From Amycolatopsis sp. FDAARGOS 1241 (GTDB lineage Bacteria > Actinomycetota > Actinomycetes > Mycobacteriales > Pseudonocardiaceae): a stretch of DNA of 64,000 nt. Below the pieces are notes generated by a model, which saw nothing but the letters and a program-made list of their open reading frames with translations, did no database searches and had not been told where the DNA came from. Within the stretch, counting starts at the first letter, position 1. Each line of letters starts with the position of its first letter. Below are positions 1-9,062 of the stretch, piece by piece. Both the position numbers and the translations under genes were made by a program. The stretch lies in NCBI RefSeq assembly GCF_016889705.1, contig NZ_CP069526.1, positions 7,017,001 to 7,081,000 of the forward strand, in the 5' to 3' direction.

Positions 1-1
1 G

Positions 2-1237
2 TTCGGCCTGGCCATCCTGGCCCGGCTCAACGGGGGCAAGGCCCGCCCGAAGCGCCCCCGCGCGCTCGTGCTGGTGCCGACCCGCGAGCTGGCCATGCAG
101 GTGGCCGACTCGCTGACCCCGCTCGCGAAGGCGCTCGGCCTGTGGTGCCGCACCGCCGTCGGCGGCATGGCCTTCACCCGCCAGGCCGACGCGCTCGCCC
201 GTGGTGTCGACCTGCTGATCGCCACGCCGGGCCGACTGTCGGACCATGTCCGGCAGGGCACCGCGTCGCTGTCCGACTGCAACTTCGTCGCGCTCGACGA
301 GGCCGACCAGATGGCCGACATGGGCTTCATGCCGCAGGTGCGGGAGATCCTCGACCTCACCCCCGCTCGCGGCCAGCGGCTGCTGTTCTCGGCGACGCTC
401 GACGGTGACGTGAACAAGCTGGTGCAGCAGTACCTCACCGACCCGGTCACGCACTCGGTCGCGCCGTCGACCGCGAGCGTGGACACCATGGACCACCACC
501 TGTTCCAGGTGTCGCACGCCGACAAGCAGGACATCGTCACGCAGATCGGCGCCCGCGAGGGCCGCACGATCATGTTCGTGCGCACCAAGCACCACGTCGA
601 CCGCCTCACCGAGCGGCTGCGCGAGCAGGGCGTGCACGCGGCGGCGCTGCACGGCGGCAAGACGCAGGGCCAGCGCAACCGCGTGCTGGCCGACTTCAAG
701 GACGGCCACACCCCGGTGCTGGTCGCCACCGACGTCGCCGCACGCGGCATCCACGTCGACGACATCTCTCTGGTGCTGCACGTGGATCCGGCCGCGGACC
801 ACAAGGACTACCTGCACCGCGCGGGCCGCACGGCCCGCGCCGGCGCGTCGGGCGTCGTCGTCACGCTGGTGACGCACGACCAGCGGCGCACCGTCCGCCG
901 GATGACCGACCGGGCCGGCGTGCGCGCCGAGACCACGGTGATCCGCCCGGGCGACGCGGAGCTCTCGCGCATCACGGGTGCGCAGGAGCCGAGCGGCGAG
1001 CCGGTCGTGGAGCGGCGCCGGGAGACCCCGCGCCGCGGCGGCCGGGGCTTCGGCGGCGGCCGTGAACGCGGTGACCGCGGCTACGGTTCGCGCGAGGGCT
1101 ACGGCTCGCGCGAGGGCTACGGCTCGCGCGAAGGTCGTCCGAGTTACGGCGGCCGCGGGCGGCAGCAGCGCTCGGGCTCGGGTTCGGGCCGGCCGCAGCG
1201 GCCGGGTCGCGGCACGCGCCGCAGCTACGACAGCTGA
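2..1237 (+). CDS. DEAD-box ATP-dependent RNA helicase, 5' end outside the window
   Basis: An ATP-dependent RNA helicase for cold-shock, ribosome-assembly or RNA-decay roles. The reading frame is open from base 2, so the start and the Q and Walker A motifs lie upstream. Visible in order: PTREL (motif Ia), TPGR, DEAD (about nt 296-307), SAT, and in the second RecA domain DVAARG and HRAGRTAR. The tail after about nt 1000 is Arg/Gly-rich with a GYGSRE repeat, typical of RNA-binding tails in actinobacterial RhlE/DeaD proteins. A terminator follows directly. The family is certain; the orthologue is not, since the N-terminus is missing. Confidence 0.95.
   Translation, partial: FGLAILARLNGGKARPKRPRALVLVPTRELAMQVADSLTPLAKALGLWCRTAVGGMAFTRQADALARGVDLLIATPGRLSDHVRQGTASLSDCNFVALDEADQMADMGFMPQVREILDLTPARGQRLLFSATLDGDVNKLVQQYLTDPVTHSVAPSTASVDTMDHHLFQVSHADKQDIVTQIGAREGRTIMFVRTKHHVDRLTERLREQGVHAAALHGGKTQGQRNRVLADFKDGHTPVLVATDVAARGIHVDDISLVLHVDPAADHKDYLHRAGRTARAGASGVVVTLVTHDQRRTVRRMTDRAGVRAETTVIRPGDAELSRITGAQEPSGEPVVERRRETPRRGGRGFGGGRERGDRGYGSREGYGSREGYGSREGRPSYGGRGRQQRSGSGSGRPQRPGRGTRRSYDS
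1079..1132 (+). repeat. Three tandem 18-bp units coding GYGSRE in the helicase tail
   Basis: Three consecutive 18-bp units at 1079, 1097 and 1115 each encode Gly-Tyr-Gly-Ser-Arg-Glu. They differ by only two bases, so this is a recent in-frame expansion in the disordered Arg/Gly-rich tail and may vary in copy number between strains. Confidence 0.9.
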
Positions 1238-1250
1238 GTCCCGCTTCGGA

Positions 1251-1277
1251 AAAGCCCCGCCTCGTGCGGGGCTTTTT
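1251..1277 (+). terminator. Rho-independent terminator after the helicase
   Basis: A 10-bp perfect stem (AAAGCCCCGC / GCGGGGCTTT) with a 5-base loop, followed by T residues, 13 bp after the helicase stop codon. Confidence 0.9.
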
Positions 1278-1333
1278 CGTTGTGTGGCAGGGCCCACGGT
1301 TTCCGGCGGGACCCGAGTGGGAGACTGCCGGGC

Positions 1334-2509
1334 GTGACTTCCTTCCCGCAGCTGCCGCCTGAGAACGTCTTCGACTGGCTCGACACGGAGGCCGAGAAGC
1401 GGGCGAACGCGGGACTGGTGCGGCAGCTGCGGCCCCGGCCGGCGCAGGCCGAAGAGCTCGACCTCGCCGGCAACGACTACCTCGGCCTGGCGCGCGACAA
1501 GCGCGTCGTCGGCGCCGCCGCGGCGGCCGCCATGCGCTGGGGCGCTGGTGCGACGGGCTCGCGGCTCGTCACCGGGTCGACCGAACTGCACGCAGAGCTT
1601 GAGCACGAGCTGGCCCGCTTTTGCGGCGCGCAGGCGGCGCTGGTGTTCTCGTCGGGCTTCGCCGCGAACGTGGGCGCGGTGACCGCGCTGTCCGGCGCGG
1701 AATCCGCGATCGTGACGGACAAGTACATCCACGCCTCGCTCATCGAAGGCTGCCGGCTCTCGCGGGCCGACGTCGCGGCCGTGGCACACGCGACGCCGTC
1801 GGCGATCCAGCACGCGCTCTCGACGCGCCGCAAGCCGCGCGCGCTGGTGGTCACGGACTCGGTGTTCTCCGTCGACGGCGACCTCGCGCCGCTGGGCGAG
1901 CTCGCGCAGATCTGCCGCGCCTCGGCCGCGGCTCTGCTCGTCGACGACGCCCACGGCTTCGGCGTCCTCGGCGAGGGCGGCCGGGGTGCCGTGCACGCGG
2001 CGGGCCTGTCTGCCGCGCCCGACGTGGTCACCACCGTGACGTTGTCCAAGTCCCTCGGCGCCCAGGGCGGCGCGGTTCTCGGCCCACGGCGGGTGATCAA
2101 GCACCTCGTCGACACGGCCCGCAGCTTCATCTTCGACACCGCCCTCGCGCCGGGCAGCGTCGCGGCCGCGCTGACCGCTCTGAACGTGCTGAAGTCGGAG
2201 CCGTCGCTACCCGAGAAGGTGATCGACAACGCGGGCGCCATCGCCGGGCACCTCAAGGCCGCCGGCCTGCGCGTCAGCCTCCCGGAGGCCGCGGTCATCT
2301 CCGTCCAGGCCCCGTCCGCGGACGCGGCCCTCGCCTGGGCGCAGGCCTGCGCGGACCAGGGTGTGCGCGTCGGCTGCTTCCGCCCGCCGTCGGTGCCGGA
2401 CGGCATCTCGCGGCTGCGCCTCACGGCCCGCGCGGATCTGTCGGAAGCCGACGTGGATCGTGCGGTGAAGGTCATCACGGCCACCGCACCGAGGGGGGCC
2501 GCGGCCTAG
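1334..2509 (+). CDS. bioF: 8-amino-7-oxononanoate synthase-like PLP enzyme
   Basis: An alpha-oxoamine synthase, most like BioF, which condenses pimeloyl thioester with L-alanine in biotin synthesis. The 391-residue protein from GTG 1334 has the family landmarks: ELHAELE, HASLIEG, DSVFSVDGD, DDAHGFGVLG and the PLP-lysine segment TLSKSLG. GTG 1334 was chosen over the upstream GTG at 1280 because homology starts soon after it and a GGGAG lies upstream. Its 3' end overlaps the stop of the convergent GNAT gene by four bases. No other bio genes lie nearby, so glycine C-acetyltransferase (Kbl) or another relative cannot be excluded. Confidence 0.85.
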   Translation: MTSFPQLPPENVFDWLDTEAEKRANAGLVRQLRPRPAQAEELDLAGNDYLGLARDKRVVGAAAAAAMRWGAGATGSRLVTGSTELHAELEHELARFCGAQAALVFSSGFAANVGAVTALSGAESAIVTDKYIHASLIEGCRLSRADVAAVAHATPSAIQHALSTRRKPRALVVTDSVFSVDGDLAPLGELAQICRASAAALLVDDAHGFGVLGEGGRGAVHAAGLSAAPDVVTTVTLSKSLGAQGGAVLGPRRVIKHLVDTARSFIFDTALAPGSVAAALTALNVLKSEPSLPEKVIDNAGAIAGHLKAAGLRVSLPEAAVISVQAPSADAALAWAQACADQGVRVGCFRPPSVPDGISRLRLTARADLSEADVDRAVKVITATAPRGAAA

Positions 2510-2946
2510 TTCTTCGCCACCCGGCGCATGGTGATGTGCGGGATGCCGTCGTCCAGGAACTCGTCGCCTTCGGGGACGAAGCCGAAGCGGGCGTAGAGGG
2601 CTTGGGCGTAGGTCTGGGCGTCGAGGACGAACTCGCCGGGAGCGCCGTCCAGCGCGGCCTCCATCAACGACGCCGCCAAGCCATGGCCGCGCGCCGCAGC
2701 GGCGGTCACCACGCGGCCGATGCGCGAGATCCCACCGGGGTCGGCGAGGACACGCAGGTAGGCCAGGACCGAGCCGTCCGCGTCTTCGAGCCAGAGGTGG
2801 CGCGTGGAGGCCAGCAGGTCGCGGCCGTCGACGTCGCCGTAGGCGCACTCCTGCTCGACGACGAAGACGTCGGCGCGCAGGCGGAGGATGGCGTACAGCC
2901 GGTCGGCGGTGAGGTCGGGGCCGGCGGCGTCGTGCAGGGTGGTCAC
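2506..2946 (-). CDS. GNAT acetyltransferase, ElaA-like
   Basis: A 146-residue GNAT-fold N-acetyltransferase of the ElaA type. Visible features are an N-terminal LRADVFVVEQ segment (ElaA/YjcF signature), a central IGRVVTAAAARGHGLAASLM acetyl-CoA-binding loop, and a C-terminal YARFGFVPEGDEFLDDGIPH motif typical of ElaA proteins. The substrate is unknown. The start is GTG 2946, just downstream of the divergently oriented protease 3' end; the frame stays open upstream but is not homologous there. The stop overlaps that of the convergent bioF gene. Confidence 0.88.
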   Translation of the reverse strand: MTTLHDAAGPDLTADRLYAILRLRADVFVVEQECAYGDVDGRDLLASTRHLWLEDADGSVLAYLRVLADPGGISRIGRVVTAAAARGHGLAASLMEAALDGAPGEFVLDAQTYAQALYARFGFVPEGDEFLDDGIPHITMRRVAKN

Positions 2947-2966
2947 GAGCCCCTGCTTAACACAGG

Positions 2967-3794
2967 TCAGCCGATGATCCGCGGCTGGGACTGCTCGGCG
3001 ATGTCGTCCGCGAACGCCGAAACCCGTGTGTAGACGCCGTACTTGCCGGCCTTGGCGCAACCGTCGCCGAAGGAGACGATGCCGATGAGGGTGTCGCCGA
3101 CGACGAGCGGGCCGCCGGAGTCGCCCTGGCACGCGTCGATGCCGCCGTCGGGGTAACCGGCGCAGACCATGCTCGACGGGTCGTACGAGTCGTACGACGA
3201 CTTGCACGTGCTGTCGCCGACGATCGGGACCACAGCGCTGCGCAGGTAGTCGGACCGGCTGCCGCCGTCGGCGATGCGGCCCCAGCCGAGCACGGTGGCC
3301 TGCGTACCCTCGGCGTACTCGGCGCGGTCGCCTGCCCCCGCGACCTTCGCCGGCCGGTACGGCAGCTGGCCGCGCACCGTCAGCACCGCGACGTCGTCGC
3401 CCTTCGTCGGGTCCGAGTAGTCCGGGTCGACCCACTCGCGGGACACGGCGAGCGTCACGCCGTCGCTGGTGCGCTTGTCCTGGCGGCCCGCGACCACGCG
3501 CACGTTGCTGCTCGGCAGCGCCGCGGCGCAGTGGGCGGCCGTCGCGACCGCCGTGGAGCTCACGATCACGGCGCCGCAGAACTGGTTGCCGTTCTGGTCG
3601 GTGAGGAACACCGCGTACGGGTGTTCGGACACCGAAGCCTCGTCGCCGCCGACGATCCGCGGCTGCGCGGCCTGCGGTGGGGTGGACGCCGCGTCCTGGG
3701 CCGACGCCGTGGTCACCGCGATCGGCACCGTCGCCGCGGTCACGAGCAGGGCCCCGGCCGCGAGGAGGAGCGAACGGCGGATCTTGGCGAGCAT
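2967..3794 (-). CDS. Secreted trypsin-like serine protease (S1 family)
   Basis: A 275-residue secreted S1 protease. It has a Sec signal peptide (MLAKIRRS, hydrophobic core, ASA cleavage near residue 32), a short propeptide and the mature N-terminus IVGG. The triad is present: His in TAAHC, Asp in DDVAVL, Ser in GDSGGP. The residue six before the catalytic Ser is Asp (DACQGDSGGP), the S1 specificity residue for cleavage after Arg/Lys. Cysteines are spaced for disulfides. Similar to Streptomyces griseus trypsin in layout. It runs divergently from the M15 lipoprotein gene at 3939. Confidence 0.95.
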   Translation of the reverse strand: MLAKIRRSLLLAAGALLVTAATVPIAVTTASAQDAASTPPQAAQPRIVGGDEASVSEHPYAVFLTDQNGNQFCGAVIVSSTAVATAAHCAAALPSSNVRVVAGRQDKRTSDGVTLAVSREWVDPDYSDPTKGDDVAVLTVRGQLPYRPAKVAGAGDRAEYAEGTQATVLGWGRIADGGSRSDYLRSAVVPIVGDSTCKSSYDSYDPSSMVCAGYPDGGIDACQGDSGGPLVVGDTLIGIVSFGDGCAKAGKYGVYTRVSAFADDIAEQSQPRIIG

Positions 3795-3938
3795 GGGAGT
3801 TCCCCTTCAACGACGGTGAGCGGAGATTGCGGCGCGTGAACGAGCGGGCGCGATTACCCTAATCGGAGCAGGCCCGAAATGGTGTCGCTGGAACGGGTGG
3901 AGTAAGTGCTCACCGAGCGCGTTTGATTTGCTGGTTGA

Positions 3939-4799
3939 ATGCGACGGAGAGCGACGGCCGCGGCCGGCACCCTGATGGCGTTCCTGCTGGTCGGCTGCGG
4001 CACGTCGACACCGCCCGCGCCGTCCGGGACCCCCGCACCGGCGCCGGCGAGCCGGACGAGCCCGGCACTTCCGACAACGGGGACGGCGACGACCACACCG
4101 CCCGTCACCTGGCAGGTGGGTGCACATCCGCTCCCCCGCCGCCCCGACGGCTTCGGCGAGATCCTCCCGACTCCCCCCGAACTGGTGAACCGAGCGCTCC
4201 CGACGCGCGATTTCCTGCCGCCTCCGGTGGGGAACGCGTACGTGTCGAAGATCGAGACGGTGCCACCCGACGTGCTCGCACGCAGCACATGGCAAGCCGC
4301 GTGCCCGGTCAAGGCCACCGAGCTGCGCTACGTCACGCTGTCGTTCTGGGGTTTCGACGGCCGAGCGCACACCGGCGAGCTCCTCGTGAACCGCACCGGC
4401 GCGCGGGCGGTGGTCACCGCGTTCGGCAAGCTCTTCGCCGCACGGTTCCCCCTCGAGGAGGTGCGCGTGACGAGCCGCGGGGAGCTCGACGCACCGCCCA
4501 CCGGCGACGGCAACGACACCAGCGCGTTCGTCTGCCGGCCCGTGCGGGGCCAGACCACGTGGTCTGCGCACGCCTACGGGCTCGCGGTGGACGTGAACCC
4601 GTTCTGCAACCCGTACTCGAAGGGCTCGCTGGTGCTGCCGGAATTGGCGTCGGCGTACCTGGACCGCTCACGCCTGCGGCCGGGCATGGTCGTCGCGGGC
4701 GGACCGGTCGTGCGCGACTTCGCGGCCGTCGGCTGGAGCTGGGGTGGCGCGTGGACTTCGCCGAAGGACCGGATGCACTTCACAGCGACCGGGGGCTGA
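3939..4799 (+). CDS. Lipoprotein with M15 (VanY / D-Ala-D-Ala carboxypeptidase-like) peptidase domain
   Basis: A 286-residue lipoprotein likely acting on cell-wall peptides. The N-terminus has Arg residues, a hydrophobic core and a lipobox (LVGC, Cys20), followed by a Pro/Thr/Ser-rich linker. The C-terminal half carries the M15 zinc-peptidase motif S-x-H-x-x-G-x-A-x-D (SAHAYGLAVDVN) and the second zinc ligand in DRMHF, so the active site looks complete. These peptidases cleave D-Ala-D-Ala or L-Ala-D-Glu bonds; which one is not readable from sequence. The gene lies between a secreted protease and mycothione reductase, with no operon partner. Confidence 0.88.
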   Translation: MRRRATAAAGTLMAFLLVGCGTSTPPAPSGTPAPAPASRTSPALPTTGTATTTPPVTWQVGAHPLPRRPDGFGEILPTPPELVNRALPTRDFLPPPVGNAYVSKIETVPPDVLARSTWQAACPVKATELRYVTLSFWGFDGRAHTGELLVNRTGARAVVTAFGKLFAARFPLEEVRVTSRGELDAPPTGDGNDTSAFVCRPVRGQTTWSAHAYGLAVDVNPFCNPYSKGSLVLPELASAYLDRSRLRPGMVVAGGPVVRDFAAVGWSWGGAWTSPKDRMHFTATGG

Positions 4800-4874
4800 C
4801 CTCGGGAACACCGCGCCGCACGGCCAGGTTGACTAGGCTGGGAACGCTCGTTCTACGGCTTTCGGAGGACCACT

Positions 4875-6269
4875 GTGCCGCACTACGACCTCGTGATCGT
4901 CGGGACCGGATCGGGGAACTCGATCCTCGACCCGCGCTTCGCCGACCTGAAGACGGCGATCGTCGAGAAGGGGACGTTCGGCGGCACGTGCCTCAACGTG
5001 GGCTGCATCCCGACCAAGATGTTCGTGTACGCGGCCGACGTGGCGGCGACGCCTTCCCACAGCTCGCGCTACGGCGTGGACCAGGAGCTGAAGGGCGTGC
5101 GCTGGCCCGACATCCGCGATCGGATTTTCGGCCGCATCGACCCGATCTCCGCGGGCGGCGAGGAGTACCGCAAGCACCACGAGGACAACGAGAACGTCGA
5201 CGTCTACCAGGGCGAAGGCCGGTTCACCGGGATGAAGGAGCTGCGCGTCAGCTTCACCGACGGGCGGCCTGACGAGGTGCTGACGGCCGACAAGTTCGTA
5301 CTCGCCGCGGGCGGGCGCCCGGTGGTGCCGGACGTCCCGGGACTCGAAGAGACCGGCTACTACACCTCCGACACGATCATGCGGCTCGACGCCCTGCCGA
5401 AGCGCATCACCGTCCTGGGCGGCGGGTACATCGCGGCGGAGTTCGCGCACGTCTTCAAGTCCTTCGGCGTGGACGTGTCCGTGGTCCTGCGCTCGGACGC
5501 CATGCTGCGCGGCGAGGATGAAGAAGTGAGCGCCCGCTTCACCGAGCTGGCCGCCGAGCGCTTCGACCTGCGGCGCGACCGCAAGGTGCAGCGAGTGCGC
5601 AAGAACGGGACGGGTGCGGTGCTGGAACTCGACGGCCCGCAGGGTCCCGAGACGCTCGAAACCGACCTGATCCTCGTCGCCATCGGCCGCCACCCGAACA
5701 CCGACCGGCTGAACGTCGCCGCCACCGGGGTGACCACGATGGACAGTGGCCACGTGATCGTCGACGACCACCAGGAGACGGTGGTGCCGGGCATCTACGC
5801 GCTCGGCGACATGTCGTCGCCGTACGAGCTGAAGCACGTCGCGAACCACGAAGGCCGCGTCGTGCAGCACAACCTGCTGCACCCGGACGACCGCATCAAG
5901 GCCGACCACCGTTTCGTCCCGCACGCGATCTTCACGTCTCCACAGGTCGCTTCGGTCGGCCTGACGGAGCAGGACGCGCGATCTCGTGGCGTCTCGTACG
6001 TCGTGTCCAAACAGGACTACGCCGGCATCGCGTACGGCTGGGCCATGGAGGACACCACGGGCTTCGCGAAGCTCCTCGCGGACCCCGCCACGGGGCAGCT
6101 CCTGGGCGCCCACATCATCGGCCCCCAGGCTTCCTCGGTGATCCAGCCGCTCATCCAGGCGATGAGCTTCGGCCTCGACGCGCGCTCCATGGCGCGCGAC
6201 CAGTACTGGATCCACCCGGCGATGCCGGAGCTGATCGAGAACGCGCTGCTGAACCTGCCCCTGGACTGA
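4875..6269 (+). CDS. mtr: Mycothione reductase
   Basis: A 464-residue flavoprotein disulfide reductase that reduces oxidised mycothiol with NADPH and maintains the actinobacterial thiol pool in the cytosol. The N-terminus YDLVIVGTGSGN binds FAD, followed by the redox-active CLNVGC disulfide, a second Rossmann GGGYIAAEFA for NADPH, the ALGDMSSPYELKHVA FAD segment, and the C-terminal HPAMPELIENAL with the catalytic His. GTG 4875 follows a CGGAGGA ribosome site. The early divergence GTGSGN rather than GGGPGG separates Mtr from lipoamide dehydrogenase. It is single-gene, with its own terminator. Confidence 0.96.
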   Translation: MPHYDLVIVGTGSGNSILDPRFADLKTAIVEKGTFGGTCLNVGCIPTKMFVYAADVAATPSHSSRYGVDQELKGVRWPDIRDRIFGRIDPISAGGEEYRKHHEDNENVDVYQGEGRFTGMKELRVSFTDGRPDEVLTADKFVLAAGGRPVVPDVPGLEETGYYTSDTIMRLDALPKRITVLGGGYIAAEFAHVFKSFGVDVSVVLRSDAMLRGEDEEVSARFTELAAERFDLRRDRKVQRVRKNGTGAVLELDGPQGPETLETDLILVAIGRHPNTDRLNVAATGVTTMDSGHVIVDDHQETVVPGIYALGDMSSPYELKHVANHEGRVVQHNLLHPDDRIKADHRFVPHAIFTSPQVASVGLTEQDARSRGVSYVVSKQDYAGIAYGWAMEDTTGFAKLLADPATGQLLGAHIIGPQASSVIQPLIQAMSFGLDARSMARDQYWIHPAMPELIENALLNLPLD

Positions 6270-6279
6270 ACCGGACGTG

Positions 6280-6316
6280 GGAAGGCCTCCTCGCCGAGCC
6301 GGTGAGGAGGCCTTTT
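6280..6316 (+). terminator. Strong terminator after mtr
   Basis: An 11-bp perfect stem AAGGCCTCCTC / GAGGAGGCCTT (6282-6292 and 6304-6314) with an 11-base loop and a TTTT run, ten bases after the mtr stop. Confidence 0.93.
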
Positions 6317-6372
6317 CCAGGTCGAGCGCGGAGGCGAGGCGCTTGTGGTGTGTCGATGGCTACGGTTCGGGC

Positions 6373-6963
6373 ATGGCAGCACAGGCACCGGGCCGGGTCA
6401 TCTTGCTCAACGGCCCGTCGAGTTCGGGCAAGACGAGCATCGGCCAGGCGATGCTGCCCCTGCTGCCCGACCCGTGGTTCTTGGTCCCGGTCGACGCGAT
6501 CAGCGGGATGCGCTCGACACGGCACACTCGCTTCCTGGAGGACGCGGAAACCCGCGAGATGCTGCGTCGGACCCGGAGGGGATACCACCGGGTGATCGCG
6601 GCCCTCACCTCGGCGGGCAACGACGTGATCATGGATTACCCGCTCAGCGAGCCGTGGCGCCTGGACGACCTGCTCGACGTTCTCGATGGCTACGACGTCA
6701 CCTTGATCGACGTTCGGTGCTCGGGCGAGGAGTTGACCCGGCGCGAGCGGTCGCGCGGCGATCGTCCCCACGGCTTGGCCGCGTCGCAGACCAGGGTCTA
6801 CGCCCACGGGGACAACGACCTCGTCGTGGACACCACTCGTCGTGGCGCCGCTGACTGCGCCCGCGAGATCGTCGACCGATTCGTGACGATCAGCCACCCC
6901 AAGGCGTTCGCGCGCCTGCGCCGCGATCGGCGAATGCCGGCGCCGGTTCATCCGGACGCTTGA
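6373..6963 (+). CDS. Chloramphenicol phosphotransferase-like P-loop kinase
   Basis: A 196-residue P-loop kinase of the chloramphenicol 3-O-phosphotransferase (CPT) family. It starts VILLNGPSSSGKT (Walker A at about residues 14-21), has an aspartate in the PVDAI segment where CPT has its proposed catalytic base, then RRERSRGDRPHGLAASQ, the conserved lid region. ATG 6373 was preferred to the upstream GTG 6277 because the extra residues overlap the mtr terminator. The family includes resistance enzymes but also many kinases of unknown substrate, so chloramphenicol resistance is only a possibility. Confidence 0.82.
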   Translation: MAAQAPGRVILLNGPSSSGKTSIGQAMLPLLPDPWFLVPVDAISGMRSTRHTRFLEDAETREMLRRTRRGYHRVIAALTSAGNDVIMDYPLSEPWRLDDLLDVLDGYDVTLIDVRCSGEELTRRERSRGDRPHGLAASQTRVYAHGDNDLVVDTTRRGAADCAREIVDRFVTISHPKAFARLRRDRRMPAPVHPDA

Positions 6964-7015
6964 GACTGATCGTCCCCACACCCCGAACGGCAGGTCGGGA
7001 GCCAGCATCCGGGCG

Positions 7016-8299
7016 TCAGACGTAGCGCGGCCGCCCGGCGAAGAAGCCGACGGTCATCTGCACGCAGGTCACGACGCTGAGCACGATGAGTGACACCGTC
7101 CAGCCGCCCGTGGCGTCGTGCAAGAGGCCGAAGACGAAGGGGCCCACGGCGGCCAGCAGGTAGCCGAAGCCCTGGGCCATGCCGGAGAGGCGGGCGGTGT
7201 CGGCGCCGGTGCGGGCGCGCAGGGCGATCACGGTGAGGGCGAGCGAGAAGACGCTCATGCCGATGCCCACCAGCACGCTCCACAGCAGCGGCGACGCGCC
7301 CGGCGCCACCAGCAGGCCGATCATGCCGGCCAGACCCGCGAGGCCCATGCCGACGATCCACCAGCTCTGGTTGCCCTGCCGGGCCGCGACGGGCGGGATG
7401 ACGAGGCTGATCGGCACGGCGATCACGGAGATCAGGCCCAGCAGCAGGCCCGCGTCGCCCTTGCTGACGCCGGAGTCGATGAACACCTGAGGGAGCCAGC
7501 CCATGATCACGTAGGCGATGAAGGACTGCAGGCCGAAGAAGAGGGTGACGATCCAGGCGAGCGGGCTGCGCATCAGGGACCGGCCGCCGCCCTGCGTCGT
7601 GGCGGGTGCGGGGGCGCGGCCGGTGCCGCGGGCGGCGACGAGCCAGACGACGAGCGCGAGCGCGGCGAGCACCGCCCACGAGCCGAGCGACTCGCGCCAG
7701 CCGCCCAGCGCCGTCTCGAGCGGCGGGCTCACCGCGGACCCCGCGGCACCGCCGCCCTGCAGCGCGGCGGTGTAGACGCCGGTCATCATGCCGACCTTCG
7801 CCGGGAAGGAGTCCTTGATGACCACGGGGATGAGGACGTTGACGAGGGCGATGCCGGCGGTCGCGACGAGGGTGCCGCCGAGAACCACGAACTGGCCGTC
7901 GGCGACGCGCAGGACCAGGCCGGCAGTGAGCACAGCCAGCGCGAACCCGATTGCCCGGCCGATGCCGAAGCGGCGAGACAGCAGGGGCGCCGCGAGGCCC
8001 GCACCCGCGAAGCACAGGCCGGGCAGCGTCGTCAGCACGCTCGCCCAGACCGCCGACGCGCCGAGGTCACCGCGCATCTCCGCGAGCAGTGGCCCGATGC
8101 TGGTGATCGCGGGACGCAGGTTCAGCGCGGTCAGCACCACCGCGATCGCGAGCAGCACCCCGCCGGCCACCACACCCGGCCGGCGCGCGGAGTCCTCCTC
8201 CAGGCGGCCCTCGAGTTCGAGCTCGAGGCGATCGGCGTAGGACCGGCGCGGCGTTGAATCCCAGGAATCGACGGACACGTCCGCTACTATCGCATACAT
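7016..8299 (-). CDS. CynX/NimT-family MFS transporter
   Basis: A roughly 427-residue, 12-helix major facilitator of the CynX/NimT group (cyanate or small-acid transport, 2-nitroimidazole efflux). The first helix ends in the family landmark ALNLRPAITSIGPLL, and a second half follows with paired helices to VGFFAGRP. The start is uncertain: ATG 8299 leaves only 28 bp to the divergent regulator gene and lacks a ribosome site, so a leaderless transcript or a start at GTG 8278 is possible. The divergent FadR-type regulator probably controls it; the ligand is unknown. Confidence 0.88.
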   Translation of the reverse strand: MYAIVADVSVDSWDSTPRRSYADRLELELEGRLEEDSARRPGVVAGGVLLAIAVVLTALNLRPAITSIGPLLAEMRGDLGASAVWASVLTTLPGLCFAGAGLAAPLLSRRFGIGRAIGFALAVLTAGLVLRVADGQFVVLGGTLVATAGIALVNVLIPVVIKDSFPAKVGMMTGVYTAALQGGGAAGSAVSPPLETALGGWRESLGSWAVLAALALVVWLVAARGTGRAPAPATTQGGGRSLMRSPLAWIVTLFFGLQSFIAYVIMGWLPQVFIDSGVSKGDAGLLLGLISVIAVPISLVIPPVAARQGNQSWWIVGMGLAGLAGMIGLLVAPGASPLLWSVLVGIGMSVFSLALTVIALRARTGADTARLSGMAQGFGYLLAAVGPFVFGLLHDATGGWTVSLIVLSVVTCVQMTVGFFAGRPRYV

Positions 8300-8327
8300 A
8301 GGATGATTGGATGAAGGGATTATTCCT

Positions 8328-9008
8328 GTGCCTCTCGCCACCACCCGGCGCGCCGGCCTGGTCGACCAGGTCATCGAGCAGCTGCGCGAAGCGATCACGC
8401 AAGGGGAATGGCCGGTCGGGCAGCGCATCCCCACGGAGCCGGCCCTGGTCGCGCAGCTCGGGGTCGGGCGCAACACCGTCCGCGAGGCCGTGCGCGCGCT
8501 CGCGCACACCGGCATCCTCGAAGTCCGCCAGGGCGACGGCACCTACGTCCGCGCGACCAGCGAGGTGTCCGGCGCGCTGCGCCGCCTGTGCGGCAGCGAG
8601 CTGCGCGAGGTGCTTCAGGTCCGCCGCACGCTGGAGGTCGAAGGCGCCCGTCTGGCCGCCACCGCCCGCACCGACGCCGACCTCGTGCGCCTGCGCACCC
8701 TCCTGGAGCGTCGCGACGCCGACCACCGCGCAGGGCGCATCGAGGAGTTCGCCCGCACCGACGCGGAGTTCCACCTGGAGATCGTCCGGTGTGGACACAA
8801 CAGCCTGCTGTTCGAGCTCTACCGCGGCCTGATGGAAGCCATCACCGCCAGCGTCGCCTCCACCTACGACGACCTGGAGCACGCCGAAATCCTCAAGCAC
8901 CGCGGCCTCGTCGACGCCATCGAAGCCCGCGACGCCGACCGGGCCACCGCAGAAGCCGGCGGATTCCTGGACGAGCTGCTGGCGCGCGCCGGGCAAACCG
9001 ACGCCTGA
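8328..9008 (+). CDS. FadR/FCD-type GntR transcriptional regulator
   Basis: A 226-residue GntR regulator. Residues 1-75 form the winged helix (IPTEPALVAQLGVGRNTVREAVRAL, then GDGTYV in the wing), and residues 90-220 form an all-helical FCD ligand domain with the metal or ligand residues typical of this class (DAEFHLEI, HRGLVDAIEARD). GTG 8328 is preceded by AAGGGA eight bases upstream, better than the in-frame TTG at 8307. The 28-bp gap to the divergent CynX-type transporter is AT-rich and likely contains its operator, so it probably regulates that exporter and itself. Confidence 0.92.
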   Translation: MPLATTRRAGLVDQVIEQLREAITQGEWPVGQRIPTEPALVAQLGVGRNTVREAVRALAHTGILEVRQGDGTYVRATSEVSGALRRLCGSELREVLQVRRTLEVEGARLAATARTDADLVRLRTLLERRDADHRAGRIEEFARTDAEFHLEIVRCGHNSLLFELYRGLMEAITASVASTYDDLEHAEILKHRGLVDAIEARDADRATAEAGGFLDELLARAGQTDA

Positions 9009-9062
9009 CCGGCGACCCACCGCGTCGGACAACCCCGAACGGCCTCACCCGCCTGCGGACCC

